Source of the DNA: Candidatus Hydrogenedentota bacterium
GTDB taxonomy: Bacteria > Hydrogenedentota > Hydrogenedentia > Hydrogenedentales > JAGMZX01
DNA: 46,572 bases
Reading direction: 5' to 3'
NCBI GenBank assembly: GCA_018005585.1
Contig: JAGMZX010000029.1
Location: 1 to 46,572 of the forward strand
This document shows positions 7,314-16,089 of the stretch, in pieces. How positions within the stretch are numbered: position 1 is the stretch's first letter; each line of letters begins with the position of its first letter. Position numbers and translations under genes: made by a program. The notes under the pieces were generated by a model, which saw only the letters and a list, made by a program, of their open reading frames with translations, had not been told where the DNA came from and searched no databases.

Positions 7314-8594
7314 ATGTCCACGGCCAAGCTGATTCTGGACGGGAAGGAGTATGAATTCCCGGTTATCGAAGGCACGGAGAACGAGCGCGCCATCGACATA
7401 GCGAAGCTGCGCAGTGATACCGGGTACATCACGCACGACCCGAGTTATGGGAACACGGGCTCCTGCAAGAGTTCGATTACCTATATTGACGGAGAGCGGG
7501 GTATCCTCCGGTATCGGGGCTATCCGGTCGAGGACCTGGCGGGGAAGGTGCGTTATTCGACAGTGGCGTATCTGTTGATCCACGGCGAATTGCCCACGCG
7601 CGAACAGGCCATCGAGTGGCGCCGCCTGCTGACGCAGAACAGCTTGATTCATGAAAGCATGATCAATTTCTTCGATCATTTTCCGGTTACGGCGCACCCC
7701 ATGAATATCCTGGCGTCGATGATTTCCGCCATGTCCTCGTTCTATCCCTACGACGCTGAGGACGAACAGCACGTATACCGGAATGTCGTGCGCCTGATTG
7801 GCCAAGTGAAAACGATAGCCGCGTTCGCCTTTCGAAAGTCGCGCGGCGAACCGGTGGTCTATCCGCGCATGGGTTACAGCTATCCGGCGAACTTCCTGCG
7901 CATGATGTTCGCCAGCCCCGCGGAAGATTACCGCGTCCCGAAGGTGCTCGAAGAGGCGTTGCGCGTCTTGCTCATTGTGCACGCCGATCACGAGCAGAAC
8001 TGCAGTACCTCAACAGTGCGGATGGTCGGCAGCAGTCTCGCCAATATATACGCGGCGGTTTCGTCCGGAATCAACGCATTGTGGGGACGTCTGCACGGCG
8101 GCGCCAATCAGGCCGTAATCGAGATGCTTCAGAAGATCCAGGCGGACGAAGGGGGCTACAAGAAGTACATCGAGATGGCGAAAGACAAGAATTCCACCTT
8201 CCGTCTGATGGGGTTCGGGCACCGCGTCTACAAGAACTTCGATCCGCGCGCGATCATCCTGAAGAAAGCGTGCGACGACGTCTTGAACACGCTGGGTATT
8301 TCCGACCCGTTACTCGACGTTGCCAAGCATCTGGAAGATGCCGCCTTGCACGACGATTTCTTCATCGAGCGCAAGCTGTATCCCAACGTCGATTTTTACA
8401 GCGGTATTCTCTATCGCGCGATCGGCATTCCAACGGATATGTTCACGGTCATGTTTGCCATGGGACGCACGCCGGGCTGGATTGCGCACTGGCTGGAAAT
8501 GCGGAATGACCCCGAGACGCGCATCCACCGCCCACGGCAGATCTACGTGGGCCTGACGGAACGCCGCTACACGCAGCGCCGCCAGATCGACTAG
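7314..8594 (+). CDS. gltA: Citrate synthase (hexameric GltA type)
   Basis: A 426-residue enzyme that condenses oxaloacetate with acetyl-CoA to citrate, the entry step of the TCA cycle. It is collinear with E. coli GltA (427 residues). HADHEQN is at 223-229, the catalytic His261 is in WGRLHGGAN, His303 in GFGHRVYKNFDPR, and Asp360 in NVDFYSGILYRAIG; the CoA-side GRTPGWIAHWLE segment also matches. The N-terminal beta domain of this type is present. The ATG at 7314 was chosen because GGAGAGA lies just upstream and the protein then starts as the family does; earlier in-frame codons are in the leader. It is a single-gene unit facing the convergent symporter gene. Confidence 0.96.
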   Translation: MSTAKLILDGKEYEFPVIEGTENERAIDIAKLRSDTGYITHDPSYGNTGSCKSSITYIDGERGILRYRGYPVEDLAGKVRYSTVAYLLIHGELPTREQAIEWRRLLTQNSLIHESMINFFDHFPVTAHPMNILASMISAMSSFYPYDAEDEQHVYRNVVRLIGQVKTIAAFAFRKSRGEPVVYPRMGYSYPANFLRMMFASPAEDYRVPKVLEEALRVLLIVHADHEQNCSTSTVRMVGSSLANIYAAVSSGINALWGRLHGGANQAVIEMLQKIQADEGGYKKYIEMAKDKNSTFRLMGFGHRVYKNFDPRAIILKKACDDVLNTLGISDPLLDVAKHLEDAALHDDFFIERKLYPNVDFYSGILYRAIGIPTDMFTVMFAMGRTPGWIAHWLEMRNDPETRIHRPRQIYVGLTERRYTQRRQID

Positions 8595-8704
8595 ACGTCA
8601 GGACCTCGCGAGACAGGCGTCGGGCCGCCCGGAAGATAATCAGATTCGCGTGTCGCATCGCTTCGTTTCCGCTGTGCACTGTGGGTCTGACCGGGGCCCC
8701 GCGC

Positions 8705-10195
8705 TCACAATGGATGCGGCCATTCGAAATCCTCGGCGGGAGGTTCGGCGATGGGGGTCTGCGAAGGGGCGGCCGCGAGTTTGTGCCGTGCTCGCAAGGC
8801 GCGGCGCTTGCGCAGCAGGCGCTGGATGCGTTCGTGCTTGGCGTCGGTCAGAGGCATGAACAGGAAGGCGATGGCCGCGAGGATGAAGCACACGCCCACC
8901 ACGGGCCCGTAGAGAATGGCAAGCCCGCGCGCCGTCTCGGGCGTCTGCTCAAACTGTCCCTCCTGGAGTCCGATGGTGCGCAGCAGGATGCCCGTGCTCG
9001 CCAGCGCGGACGCGCGCGCGAACTTCGTCATCATGGTCCAACAGCCGAAATACAAGCCCTCGCGCTGCACGCCGGTCTTCAGTTCGTCGTAGTCCACAAT
9101 GTCCGCCACGAGCGACTCGAAGATGATGATCGAACCGACGAGAAACCCGCCAAGCACGGAGCCGAGGAGCATCGGCGGGAGCACCTGCCCGGGCGGCAGC
9201 AGGGGATAAATGACGACCGTCGTGAGGCCGAGCCCGAGCGCGCCCCAAAAGGCGGGCATCTTCTTGCCGTAACGGCGCGAAATCACGACCCATGCCCCAA
9301 TGGAAAAACAGATGACCACCGTAAAAAGGCCGAGAATATTGATATGGATCTCCCGCTCGCTCAGGCCGAGCCGGACCTGGTAGTAGTAGATCGCGGTGGA
9401 CGTGTTGATCGTTCGCCCGATGTAGGCGAGAACGTACGTGATGAGCAGGGGCAGGAACGCCCTATTCGTGGCGACCGAGCGCAAACCGCGGAGAAACCCC
9501 CGCAATTCAGCCGCGGCCGAGCCGCGTGGGGTCCGGCGGAGTCTGTCGCGCGGGTGAATGGGCCGGTCTATCTTGCGCACGCTGAGAAACGTAATCAGGC
9601 CCGTGGCCAACATGGCGATGCCGACCCAGCGGCTTGCGAGCGTACGCGAAACGCCGAGTCGTTCCTCGAAGTAGATGACGAGCAGGCCAGGCAGCAGCAC
9701 GGCGACCATGAAGCCGAGCGTGCGGAAGAGCAAGCGCCAGCCGAAGAGTTCAGTGCGTTCATTGCGGTCGAACGAGACTTCGCCAGCGAGCGCGGCATGC
9801 GGCACGGCGACAATGGTCATCGACGTGTTGACGAACATGTACGCGGCCAGCAGGTACAGGAATTTGCCCGTCTGCGTGTCAATGTCGGGCCGCGAAAAGA
9901 TTACGACGACACCAAGAGCCAACAGGATCGAACCCAGCAGTATGTACGGGCGGCGCTTGCCCAGGCGGGTCTGAGTGCGATCGGAGATGCCGCCCATGAC
10001 CGGGTCCAGGACGGCGTCCCAGAGCATGGGCAGTGCCAGCGCAAACCCGGCGAGTTCCGCGCGCAGGCCGATCACTTTCGTGTAGAACTCAAGGAGATAA
10101 AAGACCAGCATGACCTCCGCCGCGGACATGCCCAGTTCGACCGCGCCGTAACCGGTCTTGGTGCGCAGCGACAAGCGGCGCTTGTGCGGTTTCAT
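8705..10195 (-). CDS. GPH-type (MelB-like) sugar:cation symporter, MFS superfamily
   Basis: A 496-residue polytopic membrane protein with about 12 predicted membrane segments. The N-terminal half shows the glycoside-pentoside-hexuronide signature: GYGAVELGMSAAEVMLVFYLLEFYT, then LPMLWDAVLDPVMGGISDRTQTRLGKRRPYILLG, where the Asp of the cation site and the DRTxTRxGKRRP loop are preserved. A charged C-terminal tail ends the protein. It probably imports sugars or uronides with H+ or Na+. The ATG at 10195 overlaps the stop of the DUF1295 gene (ATGA), so the longer upstream frame is not used. Substrate not predictable; arabinosides and rhamnosides are guesses from the glycosidases in the window. 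Confidence 0.88.
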   Translation of the reverse strand: MKPHKRRLSLRTKTGYGAVELGMSAAEVMLVFYLLEFYTKVIGLRAELAGFALALPMLWDAVLDPVMGGISDRTQTRLGKRRPYILLGSILLALGVVVIFSRPDIDTQTGKFLYLLAAYMFVNTSMTIVAVPHAALAGEVSFDRNERTELFGWRLLFRTLGFMVAVLLPGLLVIYFEERLGVSRTLASRWVGIAMLATGLITFLSVRKIDRPIHPRDRLRRTPRGSAAAELRGFLRGLRSVATNRAFLPLLITYVLAYIGRTINTSTAIYYYQVRLGLSEREIHINILGLFTVVICFSIGAWVVISRRYGKKMPAFWGALGLGLTTVVIYPLLPPGQVLPPMLLGSVLGGFLVGSIIIFESLVADIVDYDELKTGVQREGLYFGCWTMMTKFARASALASTGILLRTIGLQEGQFEQTPETARGLAILYGPVVGVCFILAAIAFLFMPLTDAKHERIQRLLRKRRALRARHKLAAAPSQTPIAEPPAEDFEWPHPL

Positions 10196-10983
10196 CGCGC
10201 ACCCGGCTTCGGGAACCAGGGAAAGAACGCGCTTGTGGTTCGCTGGTACGCCCGATAGTTGTCGCCGCGCGATGCCAGAGCCTGTCGCTCGGTGTAGGGG
10301 ATGCCCGTCACGCGAAACAGGAACAGGAACATGAGGACCGGTCCGAGCAGCGATACCGCGGCCCGCCAAGTGCCGAGACTGAGCAGGACATATGCCCACC
10401 AATGCAGCCACTCGAAGAAGTAGTTCGGGTGGCGGGAATAGCGCCAGAGCCCGCTGTTGCAGACTTGGCCGCGGTTGGCGGGATTCGCGCGCCACGCGGC
10501 CAATTGCCGGTCCGCGATGGACTCCCCGAGTATCGCGCCAAGGCCGGCCGCCATGCCCAGATAATGCCATGGCAGCAGATGCGGGCCGGGCTGCAGGGCC
10601 ACGATTAACTGCGGAATGGAGAAAGCAGTGATGAGCGCGGCCTGCGCCAGGAAGAAAATCAGAAAATTCCGTTGGGCGTTGACGCCCCAGCGCGCGCGCA
10701 GCACGGTGTAACGTCCGTCCTCAGCGCCGTGCAGTACACGATTCACCAGGAGATACCCCGCGAGCCGAAGGCTCCAAGACCCTCCCACCACCGCGAGGGC
10801 CACGCGAAAAGGGACACTTCCAGGAGCCGCGGCAGCGTACCAGAGGGCCGTTGCGCCGACGCCTGCGGCCCAGCCGAAGTCGACGATATTCGCATTTTCC
10901 CGTGCGCGCTGCACCAGGTACAATGCGGCCATGAGCATTACGGCGCCCGCCGCCGCAACGGTAATCAGCGTAATCGAAGTCAA
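10192..10983 (-). CDS. DUF1295 membrane protein (steroid 5-alpha-reductase/ICMT-like)
   Basis: A 263-residue integral membrane protein with six or seven hydrophobic segments. The C-terminal part carries the family signature GLWRYSRHPNYFFEWLHWWAYVLL, followed by GIPYTERQALASRGDNYRAYQRTTSAFFPWFPK. This places it in the DUF1295 group related to 3-oxo-5-alpha-steroid 4-dehydrogenases and isoprenylcysteine methyltransferases. Its biochemical role in bacteria is not settled. The start is a TTG directly abutting the TAA of the upstream thiol protein (no spacer), with no good ribosome site, so it may depend on re-initiation. An internal ATG at residue 16 is an alternative. The three genes DCC, DUF1295 and symporter are contiguous on this strand. 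Confidence 0.83.
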   Translation of the reverse strand: MTSITLITVAAAGAVMLMAALYLVQRARENANIVDFGWAAGVGATALWYAAAAPGSVPFRVALAVVGGSWSLRLAGYLLVNRVLHGAEDGRYTVLRARWGVNAQRNFLIFFLAQAALITAFSIPQLIVALQPGPHLLPWHYLGMAAGLGAILGESIADRQLAAWRANPANRGQVCNSGLWRYSRHPNYFFEWLHWWAYVLLSLGTWRAAVSLLGPVLMFLFLFRVTGIPYTERQALASRGDNYRAYQRTTSAFFPWFPKPGAR

Positions 10984-11385
10984 TTACCGGCAATTCCCAT
11001 CCGTGCGGCAGCGTTTCCCCAAGCGCGGCCGCATCATAAGTGCCGACAAGGCGCGCCGATTGCCTGCTATCCACCCATAAGCGACCGGCATCAATCGGCA
11101 AAGACCGGGGATGCGCCACGCCGGAACCGTCCAGCACCAGCCGCGCATTAGGCGCAGCAAGTGCGGCAGCGCATCGGCCCCAGCATACACGGTGCCGTCG
11201 GGCAGGACAAGATGGACTGCCTGAAGGCAGGCTTCGGGTGCGACTTGCGGCGCGCGGCGTGCGCGCTCTTCGGACTGGCAGGGAAGAAACTCTACGGCGC
11301 CGGGAGGCAGGCGGCGCGCCAGCCAGTCCCGGGCGGCCAAGCACAGCGGACACTCACCGTCATATATGAGGATAGCACCATCCAT
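10984..11385 (-). CDS. DCC-type thiol-disulfide oxidoreductase family protein (DUF393)
   Basis: A 133-residue small protein of the DUF393/YuxK family, thioredoxin-like redox proteins. The diagnostic start ILIYDGECPLCLAARDWL contains the DGxCPLC motif with its two cysteines. Later EFLPCQSEE and VLPDGTVYAGADALPHLL match the usual order. No signal peptide is seen. The ATG at 11385 puts the motif 9 residues from the N-terminus, as in the family; the longer frame is rejected because it would add an atypical extension. It directly abuts the DUF1295 gene. Reaction unknown, probably disulfide handling. Confidence 0.85.
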   Translation of the reverse strand: MDGAILIYDGECPLCLAARDWLARRLPPGAVEFLPCQSEERARRAPQVAPEACLQAVHLVLPDGTVYAGADALPHLLRLMRGWCWTVPAWRIPGLCRLMPVAYGWIAGNRRALSALMMRPRLGKRCRTDGNCR

Positions 11386-11467
11386 TTCCGATTTCGCCAG
11401 CGTTTTCAGCACCTGCAAGAACCACCATGCCTGAAGCGGCCCGTAGCCGCACCGGAACACAAGCATC

Positions 11468-11992
11468 TCAACGTTTGGGAGATGCCTGATGTTTGCTCTT
11501 GCGCACGTTGCGCGCAAGATTCAGTTTCGCTTGGATGGCCATGCGTTGCCGCGCGCGCCCAGGCTCTATGTCTGTAGTGGAGACTTGACGTTTTGCCTCC
11601 ACGACCTCATGCACCGTGGGCACCGCTTCGCCGCCACGCATCTTTTCCCGCAAGCCGCGCATGTTTTCCGCGCACTCCCGGTCCAGTTCCGTCAGGCATT
11701 TTTCGCAGAGACGCTTGGTCACGCTGATGGCGGGCGCACCGCAGCGGCCGCAGGGGACGGAATCGCTTACGGCGGAGTTGGCGAGCCGGCCCGCGTCAAT
11801 CATGCGCAAGACGCAGGACTTTTCAACCTCTGCCGCGCTGGCGACCTGCTCAACGGACAGACCCGGGGTCTCATTCAGAACGCCGCGGATGCGGTCGTAG
11901 TCGGCTTCTTCTTTCGGCATGCACGCAACGCAAATAGGCGTCTGCACCCGATTGAAAAGACGTCCACATCTCTTGCACTTATCAAGGGACAT
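11468..11992 (-). CDS. Zinc-ribbon protein resembling the YvyF/TIGR03826 family
   Basis: A 174-residue cytosolic protein. A four-cysteine knuckle starts it (KCKRCGRLF...ICVACMPKEE), like the flagellar-operon protein YvyF/TIGR03826. Next comes a region like a helix-turn-helix (about 40-72: LSVEQVASAAEVEKSCVLRMIDAGRL). A second knuckle CGRCGAP...RLCEKCL spans about 81-100. The C-terminus is a long, basic, probably helical tail. Two zinc sites around a helix-turn-helix suggest nucleic-acid or protein binding. There are no flagellar genes nearby, so the YvyF comparison is structural only. The start lies after GAGGAACACGAG. Confidence 0.62.
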   Translation of the reverse strand: MSLDKCKRCGRLFNRVQTPICVACMPKEEADYDRIRGVLNETPGLSVEQVASAAEVEKSCVLRMIDAGRLANSAVSDSVPCGRCGAPAISVTKRLCEKCLTELDRECAENMRGLREKMRGGEAVPTVHEVVEAKRQVSTTDIEPGRARQRMAIQAKLNLARNVRKSKHQASPKR

Positions 11993-12137
11993 CTCGTGTT
12001 CCTCTGCTATTCGCCCTTACTATACCACGATGCGGCAAATTCGGGCGCTGGTGCTCGGGACATCAAGCACCCGGGGCGTTCCCGCGCAGTTCTTGTCCCG
12101 CCCGTGGCCGGAGCGGGCAAGCGCCCCCCGGCGCTGC

Positions 12138-14315
12138 TCAGTACTTCCGCGCGTGAGCGAGGACTTTTTTCAGGGCGGCTACGATGTCGCGCAGGTCTTC
12201 TTCCGTCAGTTGGGGGTGGAGCGGGAGCGAGAGTATTTCATGCGACACTTGCGTTGCATTGGGATAGTCCTCCGGCTTCATGCCCAGTGCTTCGCGATAG
12301 TACTGGTGCAGGTGCAGCCCGTGGAAGTGAACGCCCGTGCCGATGTTCTCCCGCCGCAGCGCGTACGCAATCTCGTTCCGTGTCTTCGCAAGCTTGTCCA
12401 GGCGCAAGCGGATGATGAAGAGGTGCCAGGCATGCTCGACGCCGGGGCCGGCGCCCGGCAGCACGATTTCCTCGACATCCTTCAATACTTCTCGATACAT
12501 CATGGCAATACGGATGCGCGCCGCCTTGAATGCCGGGAACTTCTTGACCTGCTCCAGGCCCATCGCGGCACCGACGTTGTTCAAGACATACTTATAGCCA
12601 GGCACTATGACTTCGGGCGGCGCCGCGGCGGCGCTGCGGGAATAGCGGTCCCAGGCGGTGGCCGACATGCCGTTAGCCGCGAGCAGGCGCAAGGTCTTCT
12701 CCAACTTCTCGTCCTGCGTCGTAATCATCCCGCCTTCCATGGTGGTGATGTTCTTGATGGCGTAGAAACTGAAACAAGCCAAGTTGTCGAATGCGCCGAT
12801 GGGCCGGCCCTGGTAGGCCGCGCCCAAAGCATGCGCGGCGTCTTCAATTACCGGCAGACCGTGCCGGGCCGCGATGGCGCGTATTGCTTCCATATCGCAG
12901 GGATGGCCCGCCATGTGCACGGGCATGATGACCTTGGTGCGGCCGGTGATGGCCGCTTCCAGCGACCGCGGGTCCATGTTCAGGGTCTCGGGGATGACAT
13001 CGGCGAATACGATTCTGGCCCCCATATTCAGGATGGTGTTTCCCGTGGACGCCCAATTGACCGGCGAGGTAATCACCTCGTCGCCCGGCTGCACGCCCAG
13101 CGCGACCAGGCCCAGGTGCAGCGCGGCCGTACACGAGGAAACCGCGACGGCACGGGAGGCATGCACCGTCTCCGCGAAGGCGCGTTCAAACGCTGCGACC
13201 TGCGGGCCGGAGGTCAGCCAGCCGGAGCGCAGCGCCCGCAAGACCGCCTGCTCCTCTTCCGGGCCCAGACTGGGCTTGGATAGAGGGATGAACCGCGCGG
13301 CAGTGGGTTCGCCGCCTTCTTCCGCCGGAATGGACCGCAGTTGCTTCAGCCGCATGGCGTTCGAATACACCGGCGCATCGGGGTCGATCTTCTCATCTCT
13401 CAGGTGCGCGGTCACTTCGGCGATGCCCTCGTCGATGCCCAGGTTTGCGGTGAAGCCCAGCCGTTCCCGGAGTTTCGCGAAGCGGGTGCGGTAGTGGCGC
13501 AGGTCTTCATCATCGTTCGCCCGGTCGATGCGCACATCGCCGATGCTTCGCGCGACGCACTCCGCCAATTCGCCGATCCGGATATTGAGTTCGTCCACGC
13601 CGACATTGAATATTTCGCCGCTCACCTGCGCCGAGGGCGCTTCGAGCAGCAGCAGCATCGCTTGCGCCGCGTCCCGCACATGCAGGAACGGCCGCTGCTG
13701 CCGCCCGCCGCCGCGCACTTCGATGGCGCCTTTGCGCATCGCCGTGGCCACCATCTGATTGATGGCCAGGTCGAACCGCATGCGCGGAGACCAGCCAAAC
13801 AACGTGGCCGCCCGCGAGATGACCGGCTCGAACGTGTCTTGGCGCATGGCCAGCAAGGCCTCTTCGGCCGCGAGTTTGGTGCGCGCAAACGTCGATACAG
13901 GCCGCGCCGCGCTCTGTTCGTCCACGATGTCGAAAACACCGTGGCCGTAGACGCTGACGGAGGAAGCGAACACGAAACGGCGCACGCCTCGCTGCAGGGC
14001 CTGCCGCGCCAGTTCGATGGTGCTCTCGACGTTGACATCGAAGGCCATGTCTTCATCCAGGTAGCAGGATGGGTCGTTTGCCAGTCCCGCGAGGTGCACG
14101 ATGGCGTCCATTTCCTCGAGCAGCCCGGGATGTTCCTGGAGCCGCCGCACGTCGCCTTCCAGCACTTCGCAGCGGTCTTGCGCCGCAAGCGTCTCAACGG
14201 GCGCGCGGCCAAAGCAGAATCGGTCGAACACGCGGACCATATGACCCCGCTCGAGCAACGCCGCCACAAGATGACAGCCCAGATAGCCGGCCCCGCCGGT
14301 TACGAGAATGTGCAT
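12138..14315 (-). CDS. Fusion: NAD-dependent epimerase (SDR) plus DegT/DnrJ/EryC1/StrS aminotransferase
   Basis: A 725-residue two-domain enzyme of nucleotide-sugar metabolism. Residues 1-320 are an extended SDR: TGGAGYLGCHLV at the start, then DVRR, VHLAG and SSVSVYG. The YxxxK position reads F143-A-R-T-K147, so the catalytic Tyr is Phe (codon TTT at 13889-13887). After a linker, residues about 345-725 are a PLP aminotransferase of the DegT class: SSCTAALHLGL, EDAAHALGA, and FSFYAIKNITTMEGG with the Schiff-base Lys521 intact. Such partners normally make amino-sugars for glycans as separate proteins. I chose the ATG at 14315, with GGGAGA 7-8 bases upstream; an in-frame GTG at 14330 would add five residues. 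Confidence 0.9.
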   Translation of the reverse strand: MHILVTGGAGYLGCHLVAALLERGHMVRVFDRFCFGRAPVETLAAQDRCEVLEGDVRRLQEHPGLLEEMDAIVHLAGLANDPSCYLDEDMAFDVNVESTIELARQALQRGVRRFVFASSVSVYGHGVFDIVDEQSAARPVSTFARTKLAAEEALLAMRQDTFEPVISRAATLFGWSPRMRFDLAINQMVATAMRKGAIEVRGGGRQQRPFLHVRDAAQAMLLLLEAPSAQVSGEIFNVGVDELNIRIGELAECVARSIGDVRIDRANDDEDLRHYRTRFAKLRERLGFTANLGIDEGIAEVTAHLRDEKIDPDAPVYSNAMRLKQLRSIPAEEGGEPTAARFIPLSKPSLGPEEEQAVLRALRSGWLTSGPQVAAFERAFAETVHASRAVAVSSCTAALHLGLVALGVQPGDEVITSPVNWASTGNTILNMGARIVFADVIPETLNMDPRSLEAAITGRTKVIMPVHMAGHPCDMEAIRAIAARHGLPVIEDAAHALGAAYQGRPIGAFDNLACFSFYAIKNITTMEGGMITTQDEKLEKTLRLLAANGMSATAWDRYSRSAAAAPPEVIVPGYKYVLNNVGAAMGLEQVKKFPAFKAARIRIAMMYREVLKDVEEIVLPGAGPGVEHAWHLFIIRLRLDKLAKTRNEIAYALRRENIGTGVHFHGLHLHQYYREALGMKPEDYPNATQVSHEILSLPLHPQLTEEDLRDIVAALKKVLAHARKY

Positions 14316-14346
14316 GGAAGGGTCTCCCACGTGGTCTTGCGCCGTT

Positions 14347-14377
14347 AGTATAGCAACTCCGCGGCGACCGCGGGCAA
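14347..14377 (-). promoter_or_regulatory. Possible promoter of the SDR-aminotransferase fusion gene
   Basis: On the minus strand TTGCCC (14377-14372) and TATACT (14352-14347) are 19 bases apart, giving a transcript start near 14340, about 25 bases before the ATG. The spacer is one or two bases longer than ideal. The region lies between divergent genes. Confidence 0.38.
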
Positions 14378-14438
14378 TGCGGTTGGCCGCGGGCGGGATT
14401 TCTGATATCGTGATGAAGGGAAAGCATATCCAGTCAGC

Positions 14439-15305
14439 ATGAAAGACAACATGCCGGAATCACACGAAAACCAGATGGAATTTCCCTGGGCCGGTGCGCG
14501 CGAATCCGCGCCCGCGCCGCCTGTTCCGGTTGGCGCCGCGCAGCCGCGGCAGCTCCCCGCGCAGCCGGCCCCGGCTCCGGCCGCGTCCGAAGCGGACGCG
14601 AAGGCTGCGGCGATGCGCCGCGCCGGGCAAGCGCTGCTGGACGACCTCACACAGGGCACGGGGTTGGCGATACGGCTTCACATTACGAATAACAGTTCGA
14701 CGATGATGACGGTGCGGAAGCCGCCTAATGGCAAGAGCGCCTGTGTACGCCTGCACCACATGTTTCTCGATGCGCCGCCGGAAGTGCGCCGCGCTCTGAT
14801 CGAGTGGGTGCGCAAACCCAAGGCGCCGCATGCAAGCGAGGTGATCGGCGCGTTCATAGAGACCCAACGCGGGAAGATCCGGCCAAAACGCAGACGGACC
14901 GTCTGGCTGCGGACGCGAGGCCGCTGTTTCAACCTGCAGCGGATTTTCGACGAGGTCAACGCGGCGCACTTTGAGGGGAAAATCACGGCGAGGATTACCT
15001 GGGGCAAACTGTCGGCATGGCCCAAGCGCTCCATTCGCTACGGGAGCTATGTGCAAGAGGACAACCTCATTCGCATTCACCCATTGCTGGACCAGGAATT
15101 TGTGCCCGAGTGTGTGGTCCGCTACGTCGTGTTCCACGAGATGCTGCACGCCCTGCTCGGCGTCGAGGAGGGTCCGGATGGCCGCCGCCGCGTACACCCG
15201 CCCGAATTCAAACGCCGCGAGGCCGCGTACCCTGATTTCGCGCGCGCTTCCGCCTGGTGCGAAGATACACGCAATTTCCGGCGCATGTCGCGTCTCAGGC
15301 GTTAG
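14439..15305 (+). CDS. SprT-like zinc metallopeptidase domain protein
   Basis: A 288-residue protein. Residues 1-60 are a Pro/Ala-rich, probably disordered segment. A middle part with ALLDDLTQGTGLAIRLHITNNSSTMMTVRK resembles the beta region that precedes bacterial SprT-like domains. The C-terminal SprT-like module contains FNLQRIFDEVNAAHFEGKITARITWG and the zinc motif H233-E-M-L-H237 followed by VHPPEFKRRE, which supplies the third His. The family includes SprT and eukaryotic Spartan, which cleave DNA-protein crosslinks; whether this one does is unknown. No signal peptide. It stands alone, divergent from the fusion gene and 42 bases before the next gene. Confidence 0.85.
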   Translation: MKDNMPESHENQMEFPWAGARESAPAPPVPVGAAQPRQLPAQPAPAPAASEADAKAAAMRRAGQALLDDLTQGTGLAIRLHITNNSSTMMTVRKPPNGKSACVRLHHMFLDAPPEVRRALIEWVRKPKAPHASEVIGAFIETQRGKIRPKRRRTVWLRTRGRCFNLQRIFDEVNAAHFEGKITARITWGKLSAWPKRSIRYGSYVQEDNLIRIHPLLDQEFVPECVVRYVVFHEMLHALLGVEEGPDGRRRVHPPEFKRREAAYPDFARASAWCEDTRNFRRMSRLRR

Positions 15306-15347
15306 CATCCGGGCGCAGTGAGCCGCCGCAGACCGAGGCTTTGACCT

Positions 15348-15899
15348 ATGGCGATTCTGTCGATCAAACGCTCCATTCGCGCGGGCCGCTTCCTGTTCCT
15401 CACGTTCATCGGTTTTGCCGTCGCCATGAGCGTGTCGTTCCTGCTGGCGCGGATGCAGGCCGGCACCAGTGCGCGCTCCCCCGTGCTTGCCCCCGCGAAC
15501 GTCGAAAAAGCGGAGCAATTACGTCTGCTTGCGAACGAACTGACCAGCCTTGCGGAAACCTACGTGGACGAAATCGCAAAGAGCGAAAGGGCCGTCGCGC
15601 CAAGGGCGCGCCAATGGATCGGAGACGATTTCGAGGCGAGGCTGAACAGTCTTCGGTTGCAGATGGGCGAACTGGCGGCGCGCTACGCGCTGCCTGAAAC
15701 GGAACTGCGTATTCTGGAAAATGCCGCGGGCCGGTTGCGGCTCATGGCGCAGCAGCCGGAGAACCTCGAACTGCGTCGTACCGGCTTGCGGGCCGCGCTG
15801 GATTGTGCAACGGCTGTCGAGCGGCAAATTGAAGAATGGGGCGCGGGCAAGTATCTGCACACGCCGCCTTTCAGGCCGCGTTTTGGTGAAGATTCGTGA
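15348..15899 (+). CDS. Small membrane-anchored protein of unknown function
   Basis: A 183-residue protein with one N-terminal membrane segment (about 13-34: GRFLFLTFIGFAVAMSVSFLLA) preceded by several Arg and Lys, so the bulk of the chain probably faces the periplasm. The rest is predicted helical and charged, with heptad-like stretches (VEKAEQLRLLANELTSLAETYVDEIAK and later AAGRLRLMAQQPENLELRRTGLRAALDCA), like a coiled-coil bundle. No family is recognised. It lies just upstream of the ECF sigma promoter and may or may not belong to that system. Confidence 0.65.
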   Translation: MAILSIKRSIRAGRFLFLTFIGFAVAMSVSFLLARMQAGTSARSPVLAPANVEKAEQLRLLANELTSLAETYVDEIAKSERAVAPRARQWIGDDFEARLNSLRLQMGELAARYALPETELRILENAAGRLRLMAQQPENLELRRTGLRAALDCATAVERQIEEWGAGKYLHTPPFRPRFGEDS

Positions 15900-15991
15900 A
15901 TCTTCCCGGAGTGCGGCCGGTTCCCGGGCGGGGATGCCTTGTCTCGGCCCGGCGTGGCGCTTTAGAATAGCGCGCCACGTAGTGAGGCAGT

Positions 15992-16020
15992 GTGACAATT
16001 TCGAGTTTTGACTGTATAGT
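15992..16020 (+). promoter_or_regulatory. Strong housekeeping-type promoter for the ECF sigma gene
   Basis: GTGACA (15992-15997) and TATAGT (16015-16020) each match the sigma-70 consensus at 5 of 6 bases and are exactly 17 bases apart. The transcript should start near 16027, about 63 bases before the sigma factor ATG. Confidence 0.62.
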
Positions 16021-16030
16021 AGCCGGAAAA

Positions 16031-16065
16031 CCTGCGTGGGCAGCCGTATCTGGCTGCCGCGCAGG
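16031..16065 (+). promoter_or_regulatory. Large hairpin in the ECF sigma mRNA leader
   Basis: CCTGCG (16031-16036) pairs with CGCAGG (16060-16065), and GGCAGCC (16039-16045) with GGCTGCC (16052-16058) around a 6-nt loop: 13 base pairs broken by a small internal loop. It begins a few bases after the predicted transcript start. No U-tract follows, so it is a leader structure and not a standard terminator. Confidence 0.6.
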
Positions 16066-16089
16066 GTATTCCCCGGTGCGAGGGCTCGC

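Noticed and set aside
8595-8704. Shared terminator between citrate synthase and the symporter
   Set aside because: No stable hairpin with a U-tract could be found in this 110-base convergent gap.
8681-10258. Plus-strand frame of 525 codons
   Set aside because: Opposite the sugar symporter, whose family motifs are clear; Asp/Glu/Arg/His-rich shadow.
14428-15518. Minus-strand frame of 352 codons opposite the SprT-like gene
   Set aside because: The plus strand has the clear HExxH motif and a coherent start; the minus frame is a shadow.
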